Source: Agroathelia rolfsii (lineage: Eukaryota > Basidiomycota > Agaricomycetes > Amylocorticiales > Amylocorticiaceae). From it: DNA of 64,000 nucleotides. Position numbers and translations under genes: made by a program. The number at the start of each line of letters is the position of its first letter. The stretch's first letter is position 1. The stretch covers positions 1,426,001 through 1,490,000 of the forward strand of contig JABRWF010000003.1 in assembly GCA_018343915.1 (NCBI GenBank), given 5' to 3'. Shown here one piece after another: positions 36,488-49,403 of the stretch. The notes beneath the pieces were generated by a model. That model worked only from the letters and a program-made list of their open reading frames with translations. It searched no databases and was not told the origin of the DNA.

Positions 36488-37298
36488 CTCTAGTCCCTAA
36501 GCTTTACTCCAAGTCTACAAGACTTTTAAGCAAGGGCTACTGTTGCAACACCAAAGGTCTTGTGTATACTAATATAGGTATAGGGTATCTTAACTGTGAT
36601 AAGTCAAGGGCAAAGCCTTTTTTTGCTTGAGTGCATTGAGCACTATGTAGGGTTTGTATTTTTGCAGATACAAATGGTTACCATAAGGGCTGGACCTATC
36701 TTATATATGCACACAAGGGTAGCACTGAGCCAATCCTTACTACAAGCAGTACTGAGCATGCTTGCAACCCTCTAGCACAAAGCCTAAGGGATTTTTATAG
36801 GGAGAGAGAGAGAGAGGGAGATAGGGACTCTAAAGATGAAGTTTTATTATATTAGTGACTACTTGAGTACAAAGCACTACTTGTGCTTACCTGAAGATAA
36901 AGAGAACAAATCTGGGGTCTTTAGGTAGACACACTATAGGGTTATATACTAATTCTACCTGGTCTGTATACTAGTATATAGTCTGTGTATAGAGGTGCTA
37001 AGTATGATGCAATATTGTATCATAGTAAGTCTATAATAGTGTTATAATCTAGACCTATGCTCTAGACTTGCTTATATAATAAGTTATATAACTAATTAAT
37101 TACATAATGGCTAGTTACATAGTAACTAGTCATATGATGACTGATCACATGACTTGCTTAGTCATCAGGGTACTTACATAATATCTAATTATATAATATA
37201 CATTTTATATACCAGAAAATAGGGAAAAATTAGAGAAAAATCAGAAAAATAGTGAAAAATCTTAAATAAATTTGTAGTACAATAAGTAACTTGTAACA
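36488..37298 (+). repeat. LTR family B, 3' portion
   Basis: It matches LTR B from about its position 165 to its end (CTTTACTCCAAGTCTACAAG at the start, TAACTTGTAACA at the end). The 5' part is missing where LTR C abuts. Confidence 0.65.
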
Positions 37299-37750
37299 AC
37301 TTCTGCTGTATCTGCTTCAATATCTGTACCCATCCCTTGGGCAACCAAATCTACATCTGCAGAACTTACTGTATCTGCCTCATCTATATCTAAACCAACT
37401 TTTAGCCAACTAAAAACCCTATCCCTACTACATTCATTATTTCTTAAGGCAGAATCTTCAGAAGAAGACAAGCAAGAGGAAGAAATCTCATCCCCTTCTA
37501 AATATAGAAAATCTAAGGCACCTATTGTATTGTGCACTAGGTTATGTATATCTACTTCTATTCTAACTCCCCCTATTACCTATACCTCTATACCATTATG
37601 ACTAAGAACCCCTGTAATATCAGGCTAATCCTCTACCTCCACCCCTGCTCCTAGTCTAGAGGCTCTTATTGTCCAAATAATAAACCTCCATAAAGAGACA
37701 ACTGCTATGCTTTGAGGAGTTATAGATACCTAGAAGAAGCTAGTGGAAAT
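37299..37750 (+). pseudogene. Orphan retroelement coding fragment, gag-like (unidentified)
   Basis: This lies between two LTR-B fragments. The plus strand reads, with a few stops, as Ser/Thr-rich low-complexity protein followed by a helical stretch (INLHKETTAML, GVIDT, KKLVEI), suggesting the start of a gag-type protein next to an LTR. It may be the 5' internal remnant of the element that owns LTR B. No defining motif, so identity is tentative. Confidence 0.35.
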
Positions 37751-38188
37751 TATCAAGAGCATATCTATCTCTTGCCACCAAAACTCAACTAGTGCCTACG
37801 TAAACCTCTCTAAGGTACAAGGTAGCTGGTAATGGCTATTTTACAACTCCTAAGGCCTGGGATACACAGGTGTACATACCTTGTGCCCTGTCTTAACTAT
37901 TACTTACTTCAGAGTATTCCAGTCACGAAGCTTTACTCCAAGTTTACTAAACTTTCAAGCAAGGTCTACTATTACAACACCAAAGATCTTATATGTGTTA
38001 ATAGGGGTGCAGGGTATCTTAACTGTGATAAGCTTAGAGCAAAGTCTTTGCTTGCTTGAGTGTACTAAGTACTATATAATTTATGTTATTGTGAATGTAA
38101 ATGGTCACTATAAGGGCTAGACCTGTCTTATATATGTGCACAAGAGTAGCACTAAGCACACTCCTACTATAAGTAGCACTAAGCATGC
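37751..38188 (+). repeat. LTR family B, 5' half
   Basis: It starts TATCAAGAGCATATCTATCT (B terminus with C-to-T change) and stops at AGCACTAAGCATGC where LTR F begins. The matching B remainder does not follow in the same orientation. Confidence 0.6.
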
Positions 38189-39064
38189 TATTGAAAGATA
38201 TGCATATTTCAATACATCAAATCTTTCTAAATATTCCAATGAACACTTCAATAAATCAGTTTATATCTCATCTATCACTATTATTTATTTCAAGAATTTA
38301 CAACCATTAGTTGTGGAGATATAAAGCAATCATTCATTCACTTTATTCTGAATATTTCCAAAATATATTCATATTTTAATATTCATTTCTTAAAAATCAT
38401 TTAAATATTCATTTTAAATATCTTTTGTTTAAACAATTCACTTTACTTACTAATACACAATTGTGATTATAAATCAGCTTATAAATCACACAAATAAATT
38501 AGTAATCACCTTCAAAGACATTAGTAATATTTAAGATATATTACTAATATTACTTTCCTATTCATTCAAATATTCAATTTGCTTACAAATACTATACTTA
38601 GCTTACAGAGCAGATTTGTCAGTATAAACCTTATGCTCTTTGCTTACCAAGCAGATTACTTAAGCAAAGACATTGCTTACAAATCCTTCAGAAATTAGAA
38701 TATTTTGTAGTATATAAACCCTAGCTAAATCAGCTGTAAAATATAAGTTATTTCACTCAAAAATAGTGAGTTAAATAGTTTACAAGAGTAGCTCCTAGGG
38801 TACTAACTTCACCCCAGACTTATAAAGTCTACAAGACAAGATCAGAAGCCTTTCCCAAGGGAAAATAAGTAGGTAGTCTCAAAGGGACACCAGCTATATC
38901 TTATCTTCTGTATAGAACAGTTACTAACCGCTTCCCACCTAGGAAACTTTGCCTATTCTTAGGAAACACCCCAAGCCTGCACTTTTCTCTGCAAGTAAGT
39001 GTTTGCTTCATAATAGGTAACTTGTGAGCTAGCATATAGCCACACTATACAATACAAGAACTAC
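38189..39064 (+). repeat. LTR-like repeat family F, plus copy
   Basis: An AT-rich 0.87-kb unit beginning TATTGAAAGATATGCATATT and ending CAAGAACTACCA. It is the reverse complement of 48,373-49,250 along its whole length. The terminal TG..CA form in the other copy (TGTTGAAAG ... ACTACA) suggests an LTR. Confidence 0.65.
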
Positions 39065-39567
39065 CAAAGTTCAATATCTTTTCCCTTTCCTATTAAATCC
39101 TCTTGGCTCAGTGCTAGGAGGTTGTAAGCATGCTTAGTGCTGCTTACAGAAGAGATAAGCTCTGTGCAAGTCTCCATGTGTATGCATAAGACAGATCCAG
39201 CCCTAGTGGTGACCATTTGCATCCATAGTAATATAAAATACATGGTGCTCAGTGCACTTAAGCAAGTAAAGGCTCTGCCCTGTGCTTATCAAGGTTAAGA
39301 TACCCCAATACCTACTTGTATATATAAGAGTACTGGTGTCTCAATAATAGCCTTTGCTTGAAAGTCTAGTAGACTTGGAGTAAAGCCTAGGGATTGACAA
39401 GCTCTGGTGTAAGTAATAACAAGGACAGTATGCAGGGAAGTGTACACCCTTGCATCCTAAGCCTTAGAAGAAGTAAAATAACTATTACTGGCTACCTTGT
39501 ACCTTAGAGGGGTTTTTGTAGGCATTAGTTGAGTTTTGGTAGTAAGAGTTAGGTATACTCTTGACAA
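39065..39567 (-). repeat. LTR family B fragment, inverted
   Basis: This matches the first half of LTR B in reverse complement, ending GTATACTCTTGACA. It lies directly upstream of the truncated Gypsy 2. Confidence 0.6.
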
Positions 39568-42118
39568 TCTTCTATATAAGCCCTGATGAACATAATCTTG
39601 GAAGAATTTATCTGTTCAGGACATGTTTAGGTCTATATTAATGACATCATAATAGGTGCCAGATCATGGGACAAGTTGTGCAAAATTACCTACAAAATTC
39701 TGGATACCCTTAGAAAGGAAGACCTTTTTGGTAATCTTGACAAATTCATTATTGAACAACCTAAAGTGGAAATTCTTGGATTTATTGTCTCCTACCAACA
39801 ATTGTGTATAGATCCCATAAAAGTTAAACCCATCCTAGATTGGCCAACCCCTATAAATGTCAAGCAAGTTTGATAATTCAGGGGTCTAGCAAATTACTAC
39901 TATTGCTTTATATGCAATTTTGGGATAATATATAAACCTCTAGATCATCTTACTAGGAAGATAGATTGACAATGGGGTCTTAAGAAATAAACCAGCTTTG
40001 ATAACCTTAAGGCTGCTTTTGCCACAAATCTAGTACTAAAAGCCTACAAATAATTAGCTTCTATTAGGGTAGAAACTGATGCATCCTCTTATGCTACCAG
40101 TGAAATTTTATCCCAAAAAGACAAATTAGGAGTTTAGTACCCAGTTAGATACCTTTCTAAATCTATGAATAAGGCAGGGTGCAATTACAGTATCTAGGAC
40201 AAAGAAATGCTTGGGGTCATCTATATACTAGACCATTAGAGACATCTCTTGCAAGGACTACCAGAACCCTTTGAAATATAGACAGATTATAAAAACTTGG
40301 AATATTGGACTACTGCTTGAAATCTCACCTAAAGACAGGCTAGGTGGTCCCTATTCCTTACCAATTTCAACTTTAGGATTCACTATTAGAAAGGCACTGA
40401 AAATGGTAAAGTGGATGTTTTATTTCAAAACCCTGCTTTCTAAGTAATAGATGCCAAAGATAGTCAAGAGGTGGTTCTACTTAGCCCTAAGTTATTCTGA
40501 GCCAATGCCTCTTGTAGAGGTCATGTCCTGATAGAGGGAGAATCCAACATCATGAAACATATTCAAAATGTTACCCTAGAGGCAGAGGTAGCAGAGGTGT
40601 TAAAGCTGGTAAAGGAACTAGGACCAGTAAAATTGCAAAAGGGCCTGGAACTATAGAACCAAGAAAATGGTGTTATATTGCATAATGGGAGAGTATATAC
40701 CCCGGCAGACCAACAAATCCGAAATAATATAATTGCTATATACCATGATAGTTTACTAGAAGGTCATCCTAGACAATACAAGATGCTAGAATTAGTATCA
40801 CAAAACTACTGGTGGCTAGGCATAACTAAGGTGGTTAATGAATATATAGAAACCTGTTAAACCTGTATTCAGAACAAAAGTTCCAGATTACCTGTGTTTA
40901 GTCTGTTATAACCCCTTCTTATGCCTATGCATCCCTGGGATTACATAACTATGGACATAATTGTAAAACTCCCTAATTTCCAGGGGTACAATAGCATCCT
41001 GGTAGTAGTGGACAGATTCTCTAAAATGACCCACATTATTCCTACTACAGAAAGAATTAATGCTATTGGAACTGCCAAACTTTTATGGTCTAATGTGTTT
41101 AAGTTGCATGGTTTGCCATCTTGAATTATATTAGATAGAGGTCCCCAATTTGCAAGCAAAGTAATGAGGGAAGTTCACAAGTAACTAGGAATTGGAACTA
41201 CTATGTCTACTATATATCATCCCTAAACTAATAGACAGTCAGAACAAGTAAATTAAGAACTTAAAGTGTACCTCAGATTCTTTATTTTCTATTAACAAGA
41301 TAACTAGGCTAGATTGCTACCTTCTGCTGAATTTGCATTAAATAACCAGAAATACTCAGCAATCAAAATGTCCCTATTCTGGATGAATTATGGGTTTGAC
41401 CCAAGAATGGACTATCCCTTATCTGGGGTCTTTAAAATACCTATGGTAGAAGACTAGTTATACATAATTGCTAACTCTCAAACAGATATATTATCTACCT
41501 TAGAAGCTGCTACCTCCAAGATGAAGGAGTTCTTTGACCAGCATGTTTGAGAGTCCCCAGAATAGAAAAAGGAAGACAAAGTTTAGTTATCTACAGAGAA
41601 CTTAAAAATATTGTCACCTGCAAAAAAGTTATCTAGTAAATTTGTAGGGCCTTTTAAGATCCTAGAATAAATCGAGCCTCTAGCTTACTGGCTAAAGATT
41701 CCACAAACCTAGTCTATCTATGACATATTTCACGTGTCCCTCCTATTACCTCACAAACCTTCCAATCAAGATTAACCTCCCTCTGAACCTATCAAAGTGG
41801 AAGGAGAGAAAGAATGGGAGGTTAAAAAAGTCAAGGATTCACACATCTCTGGATAACCCAAGTAGTTAGAATATTTGGTGAAATAGAAGGATGCCCCAGG
41901 AGAAGATAACTAAGAATCTGTAGTGAACTTCCAACATATGCAAGCTAAGATATGCAATTTCCATAAAAGTCATCCCAATACACCTAAACATCTGAATACT
42001 ACAGTTTTTATGGAATTACCTTTCCAAAAAATTGAAAACCTTATGGAAACTGATTCCAAAGAAACAGTAATATGAGAACTAGGGAAGCTATGGAGTAGCT
42101 CCCTTAAGAAGGGAGTAA
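39568..42118 (+). mobile_element. Gypsy element 2 (chromodomain type), 5'-truncated and defective
   Basis: The plus strand begins inside RT (VYINDIIIGARSWDKL, again Asn for the first active-site Asp; then FLGFIV-like ILGFIVSYQQL). It continues through RNase H (VETDASSYAT, YPVRYLSKSMNKA) to integrase: NYWWLGITKVVNEYIETC, PWDYITMDIIVKLP, LDRGPQFASKVMREV. The end has a GPFKILE/IFHVSLLLPHK block and a chromodomain-like tail (KEWEVKKVKDSHISG, LEYLVK). Many TAG/TGA stops interrupt it. Gag, protease and the front of RT are missing, replaced by an inverted LTR-B fragment. A purine tract (CCTTAAGAAGGGAGTAA, 42,102-42,118) directly precedes LTR E, so E is its 3' LTR. It is clearly related to, but not the same family as, Gypsy 1. 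Confidence 0.88.
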
Positions 42119-42797
42119 TGTGATAACTTGGATATATATACTATAATTTTTGCACTTTCCTTATAAACACAACCATATTTTATTTATATTTTTACAATTT
42201 TTATTGACTAAGGTACAAGGAAAATACCTTGTAGGCAATATCTTGTAACACATAACTAGCTGTGTTAGCCCTATGTAACAGGAGCAATTGTGACAAGAGT
42301 ATATTAGGAAAGGCAGAGTTTAGATCATTCCTTTTCATCAAAAGGTCTAGATTCAGGAACTAGGGCCGTTCCTATCACTATGCAATTACTAAGGAGTACT
42401 AGACTCATTATTCCAATTGGTTGCTTATTAGAGTTAGTCAGAAAGCACTGCCCTGTAATATTCTTAGACTTTGGCTTATTTATCCTAGCTGTATATGGAC
42501 CCTTAGAGCTATGCATAGGCCTTTTAGTTTTAATATAAGTACACCCCTATAGCCCTTACCTAAACCTTAGCTTTGACCTTCTTGTCTTTAAGTAAGGGCA
42601 CCCTACTCATGTACTCTTAAATCATAACTAATATATTGTCTTGCCTTTAGGCTTGCACTTGTCTTAGCCTATATTTCTCTTCCCTCTACTTATTAAGTAT
42701 AAGGCCTATAGGGTATCTTAGTAAGTGTACCTATAGCTACCCATATATAAAGGGTAAGTATAAGTCTTAGAAGTCCTCAATGCATAAGAGGCACTTG
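42119..42797 (+). repeat. LTR E, 3' LTR of Gypsy element 2, truncated
   Basis: It begins TGTGATAACTTGGATATATA just after the polypurine tract. An inverted copy is at about 45,190-45,893. It is cut at 42,797 by an inverted LTR B. Confidence 0.7.
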
Positions 42798-43734
42798 TGT
42801 TACAAGTCACTTGTTGTATTGTAAATTTATTTAAGATTTTTCATTATTTTTCTAATTTTTCTCCGAATTTTCTCTATTTTTTGATATATAATATATATAT
42901 TATATAAGTAAAGATTATATAAGTACTTTGATGACTAAGCAAAGTTATGTGATCAGTCATCATGTGACTAGCCATTATGTGACCACTAGTTATACGACTT
43001 ATTATGTAATAAGTCTAGAGTATGGGTCCAGACCACAATACTATCATAGACTCACTATAGTATAATATTGCATCATACTTAGCACCTCTATGCACAGACC
43101 AGGTAGAAATAGTATATAACCCTGTAGTGCCTCTACCTAAAGACCCCAGATTTATTTTCTTCATCTTCAGGTAAGCATAGTAGTACTTTGTATTAGATAG
43201 TTAACCAACATAATACAATTTTGTCTTCAGAGTCCCTATCTCCCCCTCTCCCTTCATTACAAAATCCCTTAGGCTCTGTGCCATAGGGTTATAAACATAC
43301 TTTATACTGCTTATAGTAAGGGTATGCTCAGTGCTATCCTTGTATGCATACATAAGATAGGTCCAGCCCTTATGGTGACTATTTGCATCTACAATAACAC
43401 AAACCCTATATAGTACTTAGTACACTCAAGCAAGAAAAGGCTTTACCCTTGACTTGTTATAGTTAAGATACCCTACACCTATATTAGCATACACAAGACC
43501 TTTGGTATTGCAATAGTAGCCCTTGCTTGAAAGTCTTGTAGACTTAGAGTAAAGCTTAGGAACTAGAGCACTCTAAAGTAAGTGATAGTTAAGATTGGGC
43601 ACAAGGTGTGTACACCTGCACTTCCTAGGCCTTGGGAGAAGTAAAACAGCCCTTACAGGCTACCTTGCACCTTACAGAGGTTTTTGTAGGTACTGGTTGA
43701 GTTTTGGTGGCAAGAGTCAGGTGTGCTCTTGATA
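42798..43734 (-). repeat. Solo LTR, family B, inverted, full length
   Basis: It begins TGTTACAAGTCACTTGTTGT and ends GTGTGCTCTTGATA, the reverse complement of LTR B. The flanking pentamers (ACTTG and GAAGT) do not match, so the original insertion site has been rearranged. Confidence 0.7.
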
Positions 43735-45189
43735 GAAGTGGAGATTTTGGGTTTTATGGGTATTTTCCCTTTTGCAAATTTGCTCATAGAGTAGGATTCT
43801 TGTCTTCTTCAAGCTTAGGCACTAAGCAGAGCACCTCTAGTAATGTATTTGAAATAAAAAAGGATCTAAATTGACCAAGTAGTTTTAATCTCCTAAGAGA
43901 CTCCCTAGAAGTAGCAAGCTAACCTTATAGTAGTGCCTTCAGGTAACAACACAAGGTTTCCCTAGATGTATAGGTACTTCCAAGTATAAATCTTAACAGG
44001 TTGGAACTAGGTAAGTTCTGGCCAATGGCTTCTACAAACAGTTTAGGGTTAATTTGGATTTAACAGGTGAAACATATGTAAATAGGGCTTTCTTTGCTTA
44101 TGCTTATTTGCAGAGATTCAAATCTGCACTCTAGAGCTAGGCTCAACAGAGGTTATGTCAGGGGTTGATCTTTTGAATTTTTCACTTCCTTTGATTTTTC
44201 ATCATTTTATTTTATTTTGTAGATTAGTATTTTGCTTACTGTACTTGCAATTCTTCTTGGATCAAGATCTTACTTTTTAGGGTCTATTTGGTACTATTCC
44301 TTTACCTTATTTTCTATTCTAATCTTCTTATCTCTTATTTAATCTCCTTAGTTTTGCATTTTACTGTACATATCTTCATTTCTTCACTTTGTGGCTGATA
44401 TGGCTGCACTTTCATGCTCCTCTTCAATATTGAGACTCAGCTACTGTATAGTTCATGTATATACTTAAGACTGGCTGTCCTAGAGAATACTTCTCTAGTT
44501 CAAACCACTCTGTTCACCACTCAGTGTTCTTTGCTCAATCCACTCTTTTACTTTCTTATAACTTAGTGATGATGATGCTGGCTCACTCTGGCTTATATTT
44601 TTTATCTATACACTCAGGAAAGGCTATGGGCTCTAATAATCAGTGAGGGATAGGATATCCCAAAAGCCTGCTCTATTAGGGATACAGGTATGTAAAGTTC
44701 TATGATGATTAGTATTTGTTAGCCCTTGCTAGGGGTATTTCCACTATGTTATATTTCTCAGTTTCCCACCACCTTTTTATTACTCCTTACCCCCCTCTTT
44801 TATAGTTGTTTGGAGTGGTTGGTCATGGCTTCTAGCCATGCCCTAACAGGTTAGGTCTAAGCTTTAACCTAATGTCAAGGCTTGTGCTCTTGATGTAACT
44901 AAATAATGAAACCCTTTTGAAGGTACAAGGGAGGGTTGTAAGACCCCTTTTACATGTATTAATAATTTGGTTTTATTAGTTGCCTATATACTCCTGTTAA
45001 TCTCCTCTTGTAATAAGAGTACTTCTTAGCTACTATGCTAGGCTAGGTAGTTGGTACTCTAAGCATGAACACTTTCCCTAAAACCTTTGCTTTGTGTCTA
45101 ATAACTTTAAAGTTTCTTATACTTAAGGGAAGTGGCTTAGCCCTCTATATCTTTAAAAGCAACTACAAGGTCTTTTTCTGCCTCAATCA
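43735..45189. repeat. Decayed retroelement debris
   Basis: 43,860-44,165 resembles the untranslated leader of Gypsy 1 next to its 5' LTR (34,400-34,709): shared blocks include CTAGAAGTAGC, TTAACAGGTTG and GAGCTAGGCTC-like sequence. The remainder is AT-rich with no motif I can name; a second stretch ending ACCTAATGTCAAGGCT near 44,878 looks like an LTR junction. Confidence 0.45.
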
Positions 45190-45893
45190 TAATGAAGTGG
45201 ATTTTATTTCACACATAAGTGCCTCTTATATATTGAGGACTTCCAAGACTTATACTTACCCTTTATATATGGGTAGCTATGGATACGCTTACTAAAATGC
45301 CCTATAGGCCTTACACTTAATAAGTAGAGGGAAGGGAAATATAGGCTAAGACAAGTGCAAGCCTGAAGGCAAGACAATATATTAGTTATGATTTAAGAGT
45401 ACATAAGTGGGGTGCCCTTACTTAAAGACAAGAAGGTTAAAGCTAAGGTTTAGGTAAGGGCTATAGAGGTGTACTTATATCAAAACCAAAAGGCCCATGC
45501 ATAGCCCTGAGGGTCCATATGCAGCTGGGATGAACAAGCCAAAGTCTAAGAATATCACAGGGTAGTGCTTTCTGACTAAGTCTGATAAGCAACCAATTGG
45601 AATAATGAGTCTAGTACTCCTTAGTAATTGCACAGTGATAGGAACAGCCCTGGTTCCTGAATCTAAACTTTTTAATGAAAAGGAATGATCTAGACTCTGC
45701 CTTTCCTAATATACTCTTGTCACAATTGCTTCTGTCACATAGGGCTAACACAGCTAGTCATGCATTACAAGATATTACCTGCAAGGTATTTTCCTTGTAT
45801 CTTAGTCAATAAAAATTGTAAAAATATAAATAAAATATAGTTGTGTTTGTAAGGAAAGCGTAAAAATTATAGTATATATATCCAAGTTATCAC
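45190..45893 (-). repeat. LTR family E, inverted copy
   Basis: The reverse complement of 42,119-42,797, ending CCAAGTTATCAC at the point where LTR G inserted. It shares the paired GCCTGAAGGCAAGAC / AAGACAAGAAGG block with other families. Confidence 0.7.
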
Positions 45894-47745
45894 TGTCACA
45901 ACCATAGTTATACCATGCCATAGACACTATAGTATTTAATCATGTCTAACAAGCATATATTCAGGTTTACCAAGTATATACCTAGGTTTATTCAGCATAT
46001 ACTCAAGATAACTATGAAATCACTCAAGTATTTATTATTATTATTATCAAGCTATAAATCATGCTGTAGAGGCTATTATACATAATATATCCATAGTATA
46101 TTATCTATAAATCATAGTATATCACAGTAAACCATAGTTTATCATTTAGTCAAAGCTCAATTCTAAGCCCAAGGCTTAGAAACAGGTATATTATTATTTC
46201 TGCTCCTTTTCACTGTTATGCTGGTTGTGATATATCATACATCACACCACACAAAAGAGTGTAACTTTGCATTCCCCATCTTTAGGCACTATCACAGTTA
46301 CACAGAAACTACAATAAATTATGATAATCATTGAAACAATTAAGGAAGAACCTAGGAATAATATTAGATCATTTGGTAAGGATTAGTAACTAGAAAAGCA
46401 TACCAAAGTAGGAGAACAATAGTATACAATTATGTATTTAAGTTACTAAGGTCTAAGAGATGTTCCCCATCTTACAGATGTTACAAGACAATCATTGTAC
46501 TATAAATTTATTTAAGATTTCTCATTATTTTTCTGATTTTTCTCCGATTTTTCTCTATTTTTTGGTATATAATATGTATATTACATAAATGGACATTACA
46601 TAAGTACCCTGATGACTAAGCAAAGTCATGTGATCAGTCATCATGTGACTGGCCATTATGTGACTACGAGTCATGTAACTTATTATGTAAGCAGGTCTAA
46701 AGTATGGGTCTAGAACATAACACCATCATAGACTCACTATAGTGCAATATTGCATCACACTTAGCACCTCTGTGCACAGACCAAGTACCAGGTGCACAGA
46801 CCAGGTAGAATTAGTATATAACCCTGTAGTGCTTTTACCTGAAGACCCCAGATTTGTTCTCTTTATCTTCAGGTAAGTACAGTAGTGCTTTATAGTAAAT
46901 AATTAACTAACATAATAAAACTTTGTCTTCAGAGTTCTTATCTCTCCTCTCCCTCTCCATCCCACAAATCCTCCCTGCTTTGTGCTAAGAGGTAATAAGT
47001 GTGCTCCATGCTACCTATTGTTTAGAGGTTGCTCAGTGCTTCTCTATGTGTATACTGCATAATATAGGCTCAGGCTTCATGCTAGCTACTTGCAGTTGTT
47101 GACCATAAAATCCTAGTACTAAGTGCACCTAAGTAAACAAAGGCTTGCCCTGCATTTATCAAGGCTAAGAAACCCTATACACCTATTTATATACACAAGA
47201 AACTTTGTGTCTCAACAGTAGACCTTGCTTGAAGACTTTGCAAGTCTAGAGTAAAGCTTGGTGATCAGCAAGCTCAGAGTTGAGTGAGAATAAAGACAGC
47301 ACACAAGGCGTGTCCATCCTTGCATCCCAGGCCTTGGGAGTTGTAAAACAGCTATTACAGGCTATCCTGCACCTTACAGGGGTTAATGTAGGCACTGGTT
47401 GAGTTTTAGTAGCAAGAGGCAGGTGTGCTCTTGACAACAGACCTCTTTTGTCAATTCTATTGTCTTTGCCCTTGCCTAAAGTCCCATTACAAACTACTAC
47501 TAGCTCTGAGAATATTTCCTTGCCTCTGTATTATTTTCCTGCAAGTCTAATTCATAGTTAAAGCTATTATAAGTCATAGTTCACCATTCCATAGTTAACC
47601 TCAGGGTTGGAAACCCTAAGAGCATCACCTCCAGCCTTGGATTAGGCTAGAGAAGTGATTAAATCTTACTAATAATTCCATAGGAACTATTTATAGTGTT
47701 CATAGTATTCATAGTATTATTGTTTATTACTATAGACCTGTGACA
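45894..47745. mobile_element. Solo LTR, family G (TSD ATCAC), itself split by an LTR B
   Basis: It begins TGTCACAACCATAG and ends GACCTGTGACA. ATCAC lies at 45,889-45,893 and again at 47,746-47,750. After removing the nested B LTR and its duplication, the unit is about 889 bp. A CATAGT-rich composition marks both halves. Confidence 0.8.
46479..47436 (-). mobile_element. Solo LTR, family B, inverted, inside LTR G (TSD ACAGA)
   Basis: It begins TGTTACAAGACAATCATTGT and ends GTGCTCTTGACA. ACAGA is present at 46,474-46,478 and 47,437-47,441. 958 bp. Together with LTR G it gives a two-level nest: E hosts G, and G hosts B. Confidence 0.85.
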
Positions 47746-47750
47746 ATCAC

Positions 47751-47999
47751 AACATGTGAGGGAATGATGGGAAACAGGATACATAAGAACAGGAAAAGAC
47801 TCTAGGACTCTGATTGGGCACTAAACAAGGGGTTACTAGTTCCAACACCCAAATAGCAGAGGGCAGAGAGCAGAGATTAGGAGCTAGAGAGGTATCTTTG
47901 GTTGTTGGATGGTAGTGGGCAAGGACAAGTGGGGACATGTTGGAAATGTCAGAGCGGAAACTACTTGTGTGCAGGGGGGGTCATAATATTACCAGTACC
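47751..47999. other. Unassigned sequence in the repeat desert
   Basis: About 250 bp of purine-rich sequence with no match to the other repeats in the window and no convincing open frame. Confidence 0.4.
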
Positions 48000-49403
48000 A
48001 ATCCAGAAATAGATCTCTATACAGTTGCCTGGTGGAGCTAGGGTAAAAGTCTTCCTCTGCATTGCTACATTTATCCTTTATTACTCCAGCTATGCATAGA
48101 CTAACAAGGCTGTATACAAACCCTTAGTAGTAGTATAAATAAAGCATGTAACTTGTCCTGAAGAGCTCAGCTTCAACCTCTTTGCTTTTAGGCAAGTATT
48201 AGGTTGTATTTCATTTAAATAGATTACTAATTAAATCTTTGCCTTCAGGGTTAAACTCTTAGGCCTAGGTTTTCTCTATCCTAGCCTTTCTCTTCCTCTC
48301 TCTCTTTCTTCTCCTAACTAGGAGGTAGTGTAAATCCCCTCATAAGTAAATAAGTTGCATATATTGAACTATTGTAGTTCTCGGTTATATAGTGTGGCTA
48401 TATGCTAGCTCACAAGTTACCTGTTATAAAGCAAACACTTACTTGTAAGAAAAGTACAGGCTTGGGGATTGTTCTTAGGACTAGGCAAGGTTTCCTAGGA
48501 TGGGAAGCAATTAGTAACTATGCTATACTGAAGATAAGATTGTAGCTAGTGTCCCTTTGAGACTACCTACTTATTTTCCCTTGGGAAAGGCTTGTTTTCT
48601 TATCTTGTAGACTTGGTAAGTCTGGGGTGAAGTTAGTACCCTAGGAGCTAGTCTTGTAGACTATTTAACTCACTATTTTTGAGTGAAATAACTTATATTT
48701 TACAGCTGATTTAGCTAGGGTTTATATACTACAAAATATTCTAATTTCTGAAGGATTTGTAAGCAATGTCTTTGCTTAAGTAATCTGCTTGGTAAGCAAA
48801 GAGCATAAGGTTTATACTGACAAATCCGCTCTATAAGCTAAGTATAGTATTTGTAAGCAAATTGAATATTTGAATGAATAGGAAAGTGATATTAGTAATA
48901 TATCTTAAATATTACTAATGTCTTTGAAGGTGATTACTAATTTATTTGTGTGATTTATAAGCTGATTTATAATCACAATTGTGTATTAGTAAGTAAAGTG
49001 AATTGTTTAAACAAAAGATATTTAAAATGAATATTTAAATGATTTTTAAGAAATGAATATTAAAATATGAATATATTTTGGAAATATTCAGAATAAAGTG
49101 AATGAATGATTGCTTTATATCTCCACAACTAATGGTTGTAAATTCTTGAAATAAATAACAGTGACAGATGAGATATAAACTGATTTATTGAAGTGTTCAT
49201 TGGAATATTTAGAAAGATTTGATGTATTGAAATATACATATCTTTCAACAGTATACATATATGAAACATAAGAAAGAGCATTGATTACATAAGAGCTAAG
49301 AAAGTACCCATGCATATCCTCAATGGATTAAGGATAGCATAGCTGTGGGAAAACTCTTATGTAGGTACTAGATATAAGGTCAAGAAGTCAACCCTTGATA
49401 CTA
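48000..49403 (-). repeat. LTR family A, inverted copy split by LTR F
   Basis: 48,000-48,372 and 49,251-49,403 together match LTR A in reverse complement (GTAACTTGTCCTGAAGAGCT, AAATCCCCTCATAAG, then ACTCTTATGTAGGTACTAG). LTR F sits between the halves. Confidence 0.65.
48373..49250 (-). repeat. LTR-like repeat family F, minus copy
   Basis: The reverse complement of 38,189-39,064, with clean TGTAGTTCTCGG ... CTTTCAACA ends, interrupting an LTR A. No perfect target duplication (ACTAT versus GTATA). Confidence 0.7.
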
